From the NCBI RefSeq assembly GCF_043290135.1, contig NC_134707.1, positions 78,758,987 to 78,822,986 of the forward strand: a DNA stretch of 64,000 nt, given 5' to 3'. Positions 1 to 11,104 of the stretch are shown here, piece after piece. Source of the DNA: Rhipicephalus microplus. Its lineage: Eukaryota; Arthropoda; Arachnida; Ixodida; Ixodidae. The notes beneath the pieces were generated by a model. It was given only the letters and a program-made list of their open reading frames with translations, was not told the DNA's origin and ran no database searches. The stretch's first letter is position 1. Each line of letters begins with the position of its first letter. A program made the position numbers and the translations under genes.

Positions 1-689
1 TGGATGTGCGGCACAGTCGCCGTGAGGAAAGAAACGTCTGAAAACGGAAGCTTAAGCGTCTTTAACTTGCGGCACAGTCGACCACTGAGCACAGACACGG
101 CAGCTCAAGTATTATTGAGTACTTGCGCAGGTACACCATGAATATGCATGGTTATTTCGTTAGCAAGTAAAAACGGAGGCCTAAATTTGTCGATATGTGC
201 GTAGCTCTCTCCCTCAGAAAATGCGATGGTCAGTATTCCGCTTAGAGAGGTGGGGATCAAGGAAGCATCGGAGAGCAAGAACAGTGCCTTGGTGAGGGCG
301 ACTGCTTTGTATTGTATTTGCTATTTTCTGCTCTCCTCTCTCTTTTTTTTAGTTTACCTGCGCAAGTACACCATACGACACCAACCGGTATATTATCAAG
401 TTGCCCATGCTTACATACTGGCCCGAACTAAGGTGCCACTGCTCCGAAACTCAAGAAAATGTTGGCCAGCCATCCGCAGTGTGAAGCCAAAAAGAAAATT
501 GATACACACTTTTGAAATAAACTGACAGTGGCAACTCAACGTTGATACGACGCTCGCCTACACGTATAATTTCGTGTTTTCGCGTTCTTCGAAGCTTCCG
601 ACCCTGCTTCGACGAACTGAGGTCCCCAGCTAGATGACGACGTCAACCCGTTCTTTCCGAAGTGTTAGCAAGACCACCTCAAAGACCTA
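1..689. other. No gene recognised
   Basis: AT-rich sequence with one open frame of 99 codons on the + strand (226-525). That frame has no recognisable motif and no splice or polyA context that would make it a gene. The 3' part (about 540-690) may already belong to the decayed retroelement that follows, but I cannot align it. Confidence 0.4.
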
Positions 690-1100
690 CGTTTGCAATT
701 TAACGACCGCTTTGTGTCGTCGTCTAGCATTCGACAGACCCCAGTCATGAACCATCGCATCGTAACATGAGAGAGTGCCCGATGAATCCGTCAAAGCCGG
801 CACCGAGTTTTAACGCGTAAAGATGTCGCGGAAAGGAAACACGTCGACGAATGCTTTGCGGTGACATCACTAAGCCATCTAAGGTTCGATGGCATCTCAC
901 GTGGTGTTAATGATGAAGAAAGGTGGAACCCCTGCTTGTATCGGTCAATTATTGTCACCTGGAAAAAATTAGAAAGGACACGCACCGTCTTGCACGTCGC
1001 AAATAGATGGCGTTGTGTTTCGACTGCACGATGTGAAGTACATTCAGTCAATGAACTTGAAGACCGGCTTTTGGCAAATGAAACAGCATTGACACAATGG
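690..1100 (+). pseudogene. Decayed Ty3/gypsy reverse transcriptase relic
   Basis: Read across several frames, this stretch follows the order of a Ty3/gypsy pol from the end of the protease linker into reverse transcriptase. It holds a SSSIRQTPVMNHRI-like segment (in gypsy pol this is S-S-I-G-x-T-x-x-V-x-H-R-I), then a VVLMMKKGGT-like segment (normally SPVVLVKKKDG), then CTSQIDGVVFRLHDVKY, and finally MNLKTGFWQM (normally LKTGYWQI). The order and spacing match the family, but frameshifts and stops (for example after MNHRIVT) break it everywhere. No LTR was found nearby. It is a dead fragment, much older than elements 1-3 in this window. The match is by recalled consensus, so the assignment is moderate. 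Confidence 0.55.
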
Positions 1101-1154
1101 TCAAAGATGCTGATTCTAGGCTTACAGGCGCACGGCTCGGCTTACTTAGCCTCA

Positions 1155-1380
1155 CCCTGACTCCGACAGAGTATTGAGTGTGAGTATGAGTCAGTCCGAG
1201 TGAGTGACATTTTGGTGAGTTTCAGTCCGAGTAGCTCCACTTGAGAAAAGCTTTAGTGAGCCTGGGTTGGAGTCAGTACATTTGAAGAAAATTTTGCTGT
1301 TTAAAAGTCTAACTGAGCCATAAGCACGAATTATATACATCATGACTGAGTTCAAGTGTGCTCCGAATTTTTCGCCGACA
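1155..1380. repeat. Degenerate GAGT-rich repeat
   Basis: Repeated GAGT and TGAGTG words (gagtgtgagtatgagtcag, ccgagtgagtgac, tggtgagtttcag, tgagccataag) form an imperfect short-period repeat. No coding potential is visible. Confidence 0.4.
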
Positions 1381-1454
1381 TATGCTCCAAGCTTTATCTA
1401 TGTGCATGCAATTTATGACAAGCAAAGCACCCGTCAAGTTTATTGTAACGTCAA

Positions 1455-1690
1455 TGGAGTGATATGTGGGTTTTAACATCCAAAATCACCATATATATAA
1501 ACCTGAAGACCATCTATTGGCCAATTGAAGAGCATTGACTGAGAGACGCCGTAGTGAAGGGCTCCGAAAATTTCGACCACTTGGGGTTTTCAAGCGTGCG
1601 CCCAAACCTGAGCACGTGGGCCTAGATCCTTTTCGCCTCCATGGGAAATTCAGCCGCCGCAGCCGGGATTCGCCACGCCGAAATCAGCGC
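1455..1690 (-). repeat. Degraded tRNA-derived SINE, interrupted
   Basis: The words gggttttaacatcc, gagagacgccgtagtg, gggctccgaaaatttcgacc, gcccaaacctgagcacg and gccgccgcagccgggattcg follow the same order as the intact SINEs at 44816-45057 and 58854-59101, in - orientation. The tRNA-like head is cut off at the right end. About 40 bases (1499-1540) inside it do not belong to the SINE and resemble the LKTGYWQ-coding part of the retroelement relic at about 1060-1095. Confidence 0.6.
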
Positions 1691-1699
1691 ACGCTCATC

Positions 1700-2592
1700 T
1701 AAAGCTATGCCACTGTAGAAACGTGTGTACTGAAACCAGCGCCAACTAGACATTAAATATGTGTAAAAGTTTTAGTCTATTATGAAAAAATTATTCTGTC
1801 CCAATCTTTTTTGGCATATTCTAAGCTTATCAGTACAGTATAGATGTATAAAATATGACATCTTTTATTAAATACTTCATGGCGTGGTGTTTCTTTTTTT
1901 TTTTTTGCATAAGCCTGCCAACGTGAGCAAATTACAAAGCTCAGTAGTTCCGGTAGAAGAATACTAGAAAACACAGGCTGTAGTCCATATATGTACTTTT
2001 TTTTTTGGAGAATGCAATGGCGTTTATGCCTCTTGCGCATGTCAAAAAAAAAGAACTTGTCAACCTTACATAACGCAGTGTTTCAAACCAACCATGTAAT
2101 CTCACTGAAGTTTCTGATAAAGCAATATTGAATGTCCTTTCGCTACACTTTAGAGATTTTTTCAACAAACGAGTGTGTGAAGTGCCGCAAAACCACTGTG
2201 CCCTTCGAAAGATCGCATAATCAGGCTTGGCGTGTGTGATCCCAACGTACTGATTTTCTTTCTTTCCTTCTTTCAATCGCAATGCACAATACTTTCTTCA
2301 TTTCTCTTCATTCATTCAACTGGAACGTCCGCCACGTGCTCAATCGCGCAACACTTCAGTTTTCGTTGGCAAGAATCGCTGACGTACATACATATGCAGT
2401 CAACAACAAAATGTAGAAACTTGATATTAAGGTAGCGTGCGACCAGTGCTGCTCTGAGGGCCGCTTTGTCATGAAGTTGTTGGTTTTGGTTTTCATTAGC
2501 GGTCCCACCTGCAACGTCAACAACAAAACAGTATTGACCAAAAGTAGCTGGTTCATACCTAGTATACTCGCATGAGTGGCACAACTTGATAA
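1700..2592. other. No gene recognised
   Basis: AT-rich DNA with several T homopolymers of 9-12 bases (1892-1906, 1998-2006, 2045-2052). Open frames on both strands overlap and carry no motif. I see nothing here that supports a gene. Confidence 0.4.
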
Positions 2593-3034
2593 ACAGACAG
2601 AACAACTTTATTGGCAAGTGTGTTTGGACCCCCTCAGGGTCCCTGGGCCACCGCCCGGTCCCACACCACGTCTACACGGCGAGGCCTCCCACCGCCATCA
2701 TATCAATCAAACTGATGTATCAATCAAACTGATTGATAAACTGATCATCAGCCCGAGTCACCGCAGCAAGGTGCCACACCGGTTACTCAGACCAGAGCAG
2801 GACATCCCAGTCCTCTCAGCTTGAGTTGGCAGGCTGTACCTGCAGGGGAGGATCAGCAGGGAAGCCGAATGGGACATGGGAAAGCGTGGCGTAAGGTTCG
2901 CCGCAGAAGGAACATTTTGGAGAAATGCCACAGTCGTGGGATAGCAGCTCAGAGGGAAAGATAGGGTGCGGGTCTGTAGACGCCTTCCTATGATTTGTTG
3001 GGAGTGCAAAAGAGAGGGATTTGAACAGACTCAC
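2593..3034 (-). mobile_element. 3' end of a non-LTR retrotransposon (LINE)
   Basis: Read on the - strand, a short frame ends with KCSFCGEPYATLSHVPFG, which resembles the C-terminal CxxC...H cysteine-histidine motif of I/Jockey-type LINE polymerases after their RNase H part. The frame is followed by a GC-rich 3' region (gggaggcctcgccgtgtag, then gaccctgagggggtcc) and ends at an AATAAAG signal close to 2605, the usual end of such elements. Only about 440 bp are present, so this is a 5'-truncated copy. Stop codons and frame changes near 2820 show that it is inactive. The clade is not certain. Confidence 0.55.
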
Positions 3035-4452
3035 ACGTCCAGGTCTGTCTTGTCTTTGTTTTTTCTAACAAGTTCCTGGGCTCAAACCAATGTGAACAAC
3101 GCTTTTTACCTAGCACAAGCTCCGCTTGAAAAGTTGCTGCACGCGACACTACTCTTTGCAACTCACACGCCGGAGCTTTCACGTCGGCGTTCGTAGGCCC
3201 TAGTGCATTCCTTGAATCCAGTCGTGTTTCGCCGTGCTGGTTAAATGGATCTCAGAATCCCCTTAGCAAGGAACGCACGGTTCAGATCTGTTCCACCCTG
3301 TGCTTCACCGACCGCGCTACTCCTTTAGCTACTCACTAGAAAACCGTCTGTTCTTTCAATTTATATTGTTAAATCCTAATAAGGTATTTCTGACAGTCAA
3401 TTTTCCCTTTCCTTTTGTAAACTTGTGCATCGTAATCATTCGCTTCCCAAACAAATATTACCTTGAAGCAGATTATTTGATTTCCCAAAAGCTTTATTTA
3501 ATAAGACATTTCTTACTGTTCCTGATATTTTTTTACAATAACCTGCACCAAGTACTGGGCCCGAAGGAAAAATATACAAAAGTTACTCAGTGGTCTTCAA
3601 TCTGAAAAGTGGAGGAAAATTTTTTCATAACTAAATAGGAATCGTAGTTTACCGCAAAGGCGCAGTGATTCATTCCACAACAACTATTCGGAATTTTACC
3701 CGAAAAACGATTGGCAGGGTACTCTTTTGGGGCTGTTCTCACGTAACTCCATTGAGCGGTAGATTGAACGAATAAGGTACGACGTTATTTTCGTGCTGCT
3801 CTGTCATCTCACCTAGAAAGAAACGAGGCAGAGCATTCACGTCTGTCCATACCACATGTGCTCGCATGCGAGGTAAGCTCGTACTTCCTTGTTAAGTGAC
3901 ACAGTTTATCCCTCTGCCCGGACCGGCTTCTGTTCCTGCTTTTTCGCCCGATGAAGAAAGCAAATTTCATTACCATGGTGTGTTACCACTATCATAAATA
4001 AAGATCCGAAATCCATCGCGCGTCGTTTCATACAAGCACTTGCCCGCAAAGAACTTATTGTGTTTCACGATGTCGACCATGCTTCACCACAATTCAATAA
4101 TTTTTATATATTTTTTAAACACTAAAACTTCACAAGCTCCCAGTAGGAGTATTATGTGAGGGGGACTACATAATAACTTTTCATCAAGAAACAGAGAGCA
4201 AAGAAAAGTAATATTGAAAAGCCAAGTATAGAATTGATAAATGTGGGAAATAACATGCACCATGAATATGAAAATTATTTGAGTTATGCCAAATGGAACG
4301 GGTTGAAATGTAAACGTACATTAAATAACACCAATAAAAATATATGTTCAGGAAGCGTTTTCGTAAATAGTTAGTATTTTATTCCTAAACGTCACGTGAT
4401 AACGAATGCAGACAACATCACCAAGAAAGTCATTCCTTTGAGCAATGACGCG
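3035..4452. other. No gene recognised
   Basis: AT-rich intergenic sequence. A frame of 101 codons at 3300-3605 (+) is rich in F, L and Y only because the DNA is AT-rich. It shows no domain motif and no splice context. Confidence 0.4.
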
Positions 4453-4830
4453 CTAGCGGGGATGCATAAAGGCTTGAGTGCGGCTGAAAAGATGAGCAAA
4501 ACTATGCTCAATATGAAGCCTTCGATATGTGCGATGTGGCTTTAATGGTGGCATGGTGTTGACGGGCGTGTTGTAAATGGCTTTATGAAATAAGCGCAGA
4601 GTGCTTATCTTCCTGCGCTGTGCCAAGGATGGTAAGGATAACGAAGCCTTGATTATATATACATTGAAACCGCGATTGTAGTTACGCGCGATGAAACGTG
4701 AAGCGTGGTTTTGCACAGATTCCAGTAAGTTGGTGAGATAGACTCAGTGATGGGACCAGATAACCGATAGATATTGTAGTTGTGGGCGAACAAATGAACT
4801 ACAAGCGCGTGTTCCTAATCTGCGTGTTCG
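4453..4830 (-). pseudogene. CR1/L2-like LINE reverse transcriptase C-terminal relic
   Basis: The - strand frame reads LESVQNHASRFIARNY, then KASLSLPSLAQRRKISTL and RLFHKAIYN. These match the recalled region after the reverse transcriptase fingers in CR1/L2-type LINEs (QNRAARFI..NY, SLPSLxxRR, LxLFHKI.YN). Upstream, in another frame, QLQYLSVIWSHH resembles the usual P-x-LEYAS-x-IW-D-P-H. A frameshift and a stop lie between the two parts, so the copy is dead. It is an isolated fragment with no 3' end visible. Confidence 0.6.
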
Positions 4831-7800
4831 CTGTAGTGGTTGATTAATTTGGCGGACTTCTTTTTTTCTCCATATTTAATGCATCATTCCACCTTGCGCA
4901 CTCAGCGTGCAGGGTAGTCAAGCGATTTCTTGCCTGATCAACCTACTTGCTTTTACATCAACCTCCCGGCCTCTCTCTCCTTTAATACACATAAAGTATT
5001 TCAAAGCGTTTTCAAGCCACACTATTTTAACAAAGTTCCATGGGACGAAAACGCTACGCCCAGAAGCGTTTTGCATATGGCGGAACCAAGCACTCTGGTA
5101 AATTATAGGCAGAAAGATGTACATTCACAGGCGCGTTCATGATCATACATGGCGGAAAGAGAGGATATTTTTTGTGAGAACTGTACACGGACGGCACACT
5201 GAATGTCAACCGAAGATTTATTGGAGCACCAAAAACTCCTATACAAAACTTTCCAAGACGGCTCGTGCCTATACGGTATGCATGCATAGGAGGAACTCAT
5301 ATCCAAAGTAAAGATTAAGCAGTCCCTGCCTACATTTCCTAGCGACCAAGGAACATGTATTTCTTCGAATGTAATGCAAAATAGTTATGAATCGTCAAGA
5401 TAGACTTCCATGAAGCAGCACGATTTCTCGTACTATTTGGTTTACTTATATTACCTAAACTTGCCTATCCCTAACTCCGCTAAAAATTTATATAAGAACC
5501 CATTTCTTGACCAATCGTCCGCAGTGGGTGCAAGCGAAAATTTATAGGTAAACAAACGCACCTCATCCCCTCGTGTTCTGACCATTGTTGCCTTCAATAA
5601 TGCGTAGTGCTACATATCCTTCCGTTTATACAGTATGCTACTCTCGTGTAAAAGATGCACAGATTCACATAAGTCACATCGCGCAGAAAATAGGAAGTTC
5701 GCGTAGCACGTAAAAAAATGAAGTGCTCTCTCATTCGGACCATTACATTCTTCCAGAAAGAACAACCTGAGTGCGAACGCATGAAAGTGGAATCCTATAC
5801 ACAAAGCATTTCTTCGTGAATCATCCTTATTGGCGTAGTTTATCTCACAGTGACTAAATACTCTTTTTGTTTTCATCGCTTGTGCCAGTAACAATTACTA
5901 CATTCTCTTTCATGTTTATTGCGTGGAGAGAGTGCCGTGATATAAGCTGTAAGTGCTTGGCAAGGAATTGAAAATTAGCTGGGGAAGGAAATAAATATAT
6001 TAGTTATAGAAACTTTCCACATAATAGTCTGTATATATATTTCGATAACTGTGGGTCGTTATTTCGTCCTCCAAAACATCTTTCCTGCGTACCTTCCAGC
6101 AGTTCCATTTCGTGAGATCCAGAGAGGAAGAAAAAAGATGTGTACTGCGACCGCCTGCATCTATCTCTGTCGAGGGCAACAACAGAAAACTATCGCCGCT
6201 CACCATTATTCGCTGTTTGAGCCCCTAACCGAGAAGGCGCGGGGTCAATTATGAAGTGTGTCTCATATCTCTATTAGAACAATTGTTTATATACTATGTC
6301 TGTTTTTACTAACCTGTGTCAGACGTTCCGGCAGACTAGTGGGTTCATTGCTGTTGGACTTTCGTAAACTTCGTCGCAGGACGAATACGTTAGTAAGAAA
6401 ACACGAAAAACACTAAGTGCGCAGATTGCCAACTGTGTGTGTTTTTTTTTGCGTGGCAAGCAAACAACAAATGTTTCAGTCAGGAAGTTGGACACAGGAG
6501 CAACCTTGGTATCTCTGTTCTGTTCTGTTATAACTGTTTTGCTGCGATTAGATAGATGTACGTATTACCTCCGCTACTCCATATCGATAAGCTATGCTGC
6601 GAAAAAATAAATAACGAACGGTACCCAACATGAACAACGAGATCTCGCATGTGCCGACGAAACATGAACTAACCACTGTGAATAAAAGTTCAACCCACGA
6701 TAGCGGCTAAAGAACCATAAGAAAGCTGGCATTTTGGCATTAATCTCGATGAGCTTAGCGCTTGTGAACGTAGAAAAATAAGAAGGCCAGTTAAAAGGGC
6801 ATGTTGTCTCTTAACAAATAACTTGAACACATGTGAAAGAAAGGGTTTGTATAATCACTTGAAAAAAAAACATCACAGATTCATCGTTCAACAAGTGAAT
6901 GTCATAAAACTACATGAGTAATGAAATATGGCGCCATGTAAAAACGTCACCTAACCTAAGTAAGCTTTAAGGCGGCGGAATTAAAAGTGGTGAATAATAT
7001 ATCTGACCCCTTGTGGAAATAAATCGGGGTCACTTGCAGTTGTTGTTTTTTTCTTAAAACCTAATGAACTAACTACGCAATGCAACACACACAGGCAAAT
7101 ATTGCTTTCACAAGGAATTCTCCAGGAAAGCAAGCTCTTCGGGCAATAACACAATGGTCGGTGTGGTATCACCAGTCACTTATCACCAGTTTTTATGGTA
7201 TGACAAGCTTCGGCAATCTGCCTTTCAGTCCAATCGCTCCATTGGTGCTTCAAATCAGTGTTTTGCAGGGTTTGTTTCATACGCGCTCATCTTCTCGGCA
7301 TCTGTAACAACGTTGAGCCAAAGTGCCTTCTTCGCTATTCGTTAAGTGTCATGGGCGTTACAGCAGTCTTTCACTGAATCGCTTTTTGTCCAATACACAA
7401 GCTGCCACACGTCCTAGGAAGGAAACGGACCACCCCACAAACACACTCCGCATAATCATTTCGATGACTTGCAGAGCACTGGAACGTGCTGTAACTCTTC
7501 CCTGTAACTATGGAGCACACTCTGTTAAGTTTAAAGGAAGACAGCAGGACAAGTTTAGCCCCGCATTCATTTCCTACTTTCTTTTTTGTGCAATATTCTG
7601 TGAATGTGCGACATTATTGGCGGTTTATCGTTTTGAAAACTATCTTTTAGTGGCGCTTTACCTTTCAATTTGTGTAAGAGACTTTCACAAGGACCTGAAA
7701 ATAAACTATGAGGACAGCTAGCTGAAAGGAAGGGCCTTATTTTAGCATTGAAGCTGATTTCTTCTTTATGTTCACACGATTTATAGAGCGCAAACTTGTA

Positions 7801-8135
7801 GGCAACGTTCACATCGACCCTCTTCACAACCTCCGCATGCGGTCTTTCAAGCATATTTGCAGCTTTTCTTTACCCTGGCTTTTATATTTATATCCAAATA
7901 AAAATCTAAGTTGCATGAACTCAAGGCAATAATGTTTAGTTGATTTGTGCGTGAAAGTGGGTTGTCCGGCAACTGCTCGGAACACCTTCAGTGCACGATT
8001 TACTGCGCGATCAAGCTATTCGTAGGAGGACACCTTAAGTATTGCTAGATAATTGTGAACATAACGTCTATTTTTATGACATCTTCCCGCGAGATTAGTT
8101 GCTCACCCCTCTGGCCTCTACGCCCGTGTGCTTAT
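4831..8135. other. Long stretch without a recognised gene
   Basis: About 3.3 kb of AT-rich DNA. Open frames of 60-132 codons occur on both strands (for example 5610-5894 on - and 7323-7721 on +). None shows a family motif, a signal peptide followed by a plausible donor, or a polyA context. No repeat longer than a few tens of bases was noticed. Confidence 0.35.
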
Positions 8136-8146
8136 CTGCATATTTT

Positions 8147-8380
8147 CTAAACTATGTGCTCGCCACCATGATATTCTGCAAGATATTGGGACAAATATTC
8201 TCCTGCATGCTCTGAACTGGACGAAGATTTGCTACTGTTACAAGGGCTTTGCTCACTAATGTAGGTCGGACCTAAGTTAAAACTACTCTTCGGCCGAAAC
8301 ACTATCTTGATATTGTCTTCCGATAGAGATATAGGCATCCGGCAATGCAGTTTACGAGATCTCATGGTAGCCAGAACACA
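8147..8380 (-). pseudogene. LINE ORF1 (nucleic-acid-binding) relic
   Basis: The - strand frame has RMPISLSEDNIKIVFRPKSS, which resembles the RMPxLPxxDIKIVxRPxxGL segment of ORF1 proteins in I/Jockey-like LINEs of arthropods. A second segment, ENICPNILQNIMVAST, continues the same protein in another frame and resembles the recalled CPNxxQNIxVxSTP segment. The two lie in different frames, so a frameshift separates them. No downstream zinc knuckles or polymerase are nearby. This is a small inactive fragment. Confidence 0.45.
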
Positions 8381-9109
8381 AGCCTAGCGAGGAGACGCAG
8401 CCAAACTCGACTTGCACGTGCGTATTATTTTCTTTTTAAGTTGAGAGCAGGGGGTCACGGCTGATTATGTAAGCGCCCAAGAAGCGTTCTTTGAAAACGT
8501 ACCAAAAAGGGCACTGACACTTGATCGTGTCACTGTGTTCAGCGAGAGTTTCATTTTCTTGGTATTCCTGGCGGTCGGTACCAACAATGCTGAGGTGGCC
8601 CAAAAAGCTTCGTCGCGCCTTCTGGTCCACCATCGGGTGCCCATAGCATGCGTGAGGCTCTGAGCACTCGATTCATGATGTTAGGAGGCGTCCGAGAGGA
8701 GCTCACTTGTCCGTTGCTGCTATGGGTTTCATGCTGTAAAAGGGGCGCAGTTGTTTTGGCACGTTCCTTCGTTTTCTGCCTGGTCACCACTTTCCGCTTC
8801 GAAACCCGCGTCTTCGTATGCTGCGTCCTCTTGTTCATCATATAGTATACTGTGTTTTCACGTTACACATTGCCGATTTCACGTCCTCCCAGAAGATTTC
8901 AACTAGCGCATTATCGTGGCTGGATGTCGGTGCGTGAGCCTGCACCACCTTCATCTTGTATCTCTCATTGAGTTTAACTGCAATACTTACCACCATTTCA
9001 ATATTGCTATAGCATTCCTATATGTTACCAGCTATATGTGCGTGACTAAGGAACCCTACGCCGAGATCTCTTCTGACAGCCAAGCCACGATACCAAAGAA
9101 TGTGCCCAT
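8381..9109. other. Possible continuation of the LINE ORF1 relic
   Basis: A - strand frame at 8551-8841 is rich in K, R, T and S at its start, as ORF1 amino ends often are, and it lies upstream of the ORF1-like segment in the right orientation. I could not match it to a specific motif, and stops separate it from 8365. Otherwise nothing is recognised. Confidence 0.25.
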
Positions 9110-9112
9110 TCT

Positions 9113-9424
9113 CTAGCACTGTATAGTACCATTAGTCCTCCTAATCTCATTGAACTCTATTACAGTCCATTTAACACCCTCTAGCTCCTGGCATAGTACA
9201 GCTAGACTTCCCTCACTAGATAAGGTTCTAGCGTTAAACGTCGCCAAGTTCAGGTTCCAATGGCGGCCTGTCGAGACCCAGAGATTTTTAGCATCCTCTG
9301 CTGCGTTGCGGATCTGACCGCTGCCGTCGCCAGTTGCTTCGCAGCCGATAGAGACTGAGGGCCGTGGGTTGATTGACGTATGCATATGGGAGGTACTGGC
9401 CAGATACTGCACCAGATTGGCCAA
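9113..9424 (-). pseudogene. RTE LINE endonuclease N-terminus, inverted
   Basis: The frame contains LNLATFNARTLSSEG, then LCQELEGVKWTVIEFNEIRR. This matches the start of the APE-type endonuclease of RTE/BovB elements (IATFNVRTL, then LxxLxxELxxIKWDVIGLSEVR). The FN of the first motif and the E of the second correspond to metal-binding residues, although the second motif has FNE where GLSE is usual. Only the first of the catalytic blocks is present before the copy breaks off at 9113. Upstream (to about 9480) is a leader with ccaccggtaaagcactccct. Confidence 0.65.
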
Positions 9425-9536
9425 TCTTTCTCTGTTGAGGGAGTGCTTTACCGGTGGTGGTCACCGGTGAGGCCCCTCACTAGGCCTCTTAATATAGTTT
9501 CATCATCACGCGGATTTGTTTATTGTGGTTGAGAAC

Positions 9537-9594
9537 TGCGTGGCACCGGGATTCGAACCACGGACCTCTTTCACGTGAGGCTGACACTCCAACC
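9537..9594 (-). repeat. tRNA-like fragment with a B-box
   Basis: On the - strand, ggtccgtggttcgaatcccg contains a pol III B-box (GGTTCGAATCC), followed by ggtgccacgcagtt. An A-box at the right distance is not clear, and no full cloverleaf can be drawn. It lies between the inverted endonuclease leader and the forward reverse transcriptase part, so it is either the start of the RTE leader or a SINE remnant caught at the inversion junction. It is not a functional tRNA gene. Confidence 0.45.
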
Positions 9595-10079
9595 TTTAAA
9601 AGCTGTAAAGAACAGAGGAAGCGTCAAAGCGGTGAAGAGGAAACTTGGGATAGGCAAAAACCAGATGTATGCACTAAGGGACAAGGAAGACAAAGTAACT
9701 ACCAATATGGGTAAAGTAGTTAAATAGCAGATGAGTTTTACAGAGATATTCACAGTAGTATGGACAACCATGACCATAGTGTAAGGGCTCGCTGTAACCC
9801 AGATAACATCTCACCAGTAATAACAGGTGGAGTCAGAAAAGCCTTAAACGGAATGCAAAGAGGCAAAGCTGCTAGTTAGAATCGGGTAAGTAACAGCAGA
9901 TCCGCTGAAGAACGGAGGACACATTATGTTAGAAAAACAAGCCACACTTTTCACGAAGTGTCACCTGACAAGAAAGAACCCAGAATTATAGAAGAATGCT
10001 AACATCATCTTAATACATAAAAAAGGAGATGACTGGGACTTGAAGAATTACATGCCGAGCAGCTTGCTCTTCTCGTATA

Positions 10080-10880
10080 CAAGCTAATTACAAAGGTGAT
10101 TGCTAACAGAATTAAGACAACATTCGAATTCAATCAACAAAAGGAACAAGCAGGATTTCGAGCAGGCTACTCAATAATAGACCACATTCACACTATCAAT
10201 CAGTTAATAGAGAAATGCTCAGAATACAGCCAACCACTATGAATAGCTTTCATAGATTACGAAAAGGCGTTTGATTCAATAGAAATATCAGCCGTCATGC
10301 ACAGACTGAAGAATCAGGGCGTCGATGAAGTATATATAAACATCCTGGAAGAAATCTACAGGGAAACAACTGTTTCCACAGGGCTTCATAAAGAAAGCAA
10401 CAGAATACCAATCAAGAAGGGTGTAAGGCAGGGGGACACAATCTCCCCAATGCTGTTTACCGCGTGCTTACGGGAGGTTTTCAGAAGCCTAGAATGGGAA
10501 CAGTTAGGGATAAGAGTTAATGGAGAGTACCTTAGTAACCTGCGCTTCACCCATGACATTACATTGCTGAGTAACTCAGGGGACCAATTGCAACTCATGA
10601 TTACGGAGTTAGACAAGGAAAGCAGAAAGGTGTGTCTTAAAATTAATCTGCAGAAAACGAAAGTAGTGTACAACAACCTCGGAAGAGAGCATCGCTTCGA
10701 GATAGGTAATAGTGCACTACAAGTTGTAAAAGACTATGTCCACTTAGGGCTGGCAATAACTGTGGAGCTGAACCACGAGATTGAAGTAAATAAAAGAATA
10801 AGAATGGGGTGGCAGCAGCAAGCACAGGACCGAGTTGTCTGGTCGAACACGGGAGCAGCCTTTGTCCTGCAGCGGACGCT
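10080..10880 (+). pseudogene. RTE LINE reverse transcriptase, inactive
   Basis: Motifs appear in order: EQAGFRAGYSIIDHI, IAFIDYEKAFDSIE (catalytic Asp block A), KKGVRQGDTISPMLF (block B), and LRFTHDITLLSN, where the FADD/YADD catalytic box is expected. The box reads FTHD, so one of the two catalytic aspartates is lost. A TGA at about 10237-10239 interrupts the frame before block A. After EVNKRIRMGW the frame jumps directly to QQQAQDRVVW. About 130 or more codons of the C-terminal region are therefore missing; that region is present in the copy at 52571-52978. The reading then runs into the trinucleotide tail. Confidence 0.75.
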
Positions 10881-11103
10881 GCTGCTGCTGCTGGTGGTGG
10901 TGGTGGTGGTGGTGGTGGTGGTGGTGGTGGTGGTGGTGGCGGTGGTGGTGATGGTGGTGATGGTGGTGGTGGTGGTGGTGGTGGTGGTGGTGGTGGTGGT
11001 GGTGGTGGTGGTGGTGGTGGTGGTGAAGAAGAAGAAGAAGAAGAAGAAGAAGAAGAAGAAGAAGAAGAAGAAGAAGAAGAAGATCATGATGATGATGATG
11101 ATT
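10878..11103 (+). repeat. Composite trinucleotide tail (CTG, GGT, AAG, GAT)
   Basis: Four pure or nearly pure trinucleotide blocks follow one another: CTG (about 5 units, to 10892), GGT (about 44 units, to 11024, with a few C/A changes), AAG (about 20 units, to 11083) and GAT (6-7 units). They begin exactly at the end of the RTE coding sequence (FVLQR), where the related copy at 52.5 kb has a simple (ATG)n tail. The long poly-Val, poly-Gly, poly-His and poly-Thr frames in this place are products of the repeat and are not genes. Confidence 0.9.
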
Positions 11104-11104
11104 A

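Larger units (their letters stand above)
9110..11104 (+). mobile_element. RTE-type LINE with inverted 5' part
   Basis: The reverse transcriptase part reads on the + strand (about 9610-10880). The endonuclease start plus its 5' leader reads on the - strand (9113-9480) immediately to the left. This order, [5' part reversed]-[3' part forward]-tail, is the classic product of twin priming during LINE insertion. The forward part has stops (for example TGA before the IAFIDYEKAFDS motif) and an internal deletion near 10800. A long trinucleotide tail follows instead of poly(A), as is usual for RTE elements. The copy cannot be active. Confidence 0.7.

Noticed and set aside
3300..3605. 101-codon + frame rich in F, L and Y
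   Set aside because: Composition reflects AT-rich DNA. No signal, domain or splice context.
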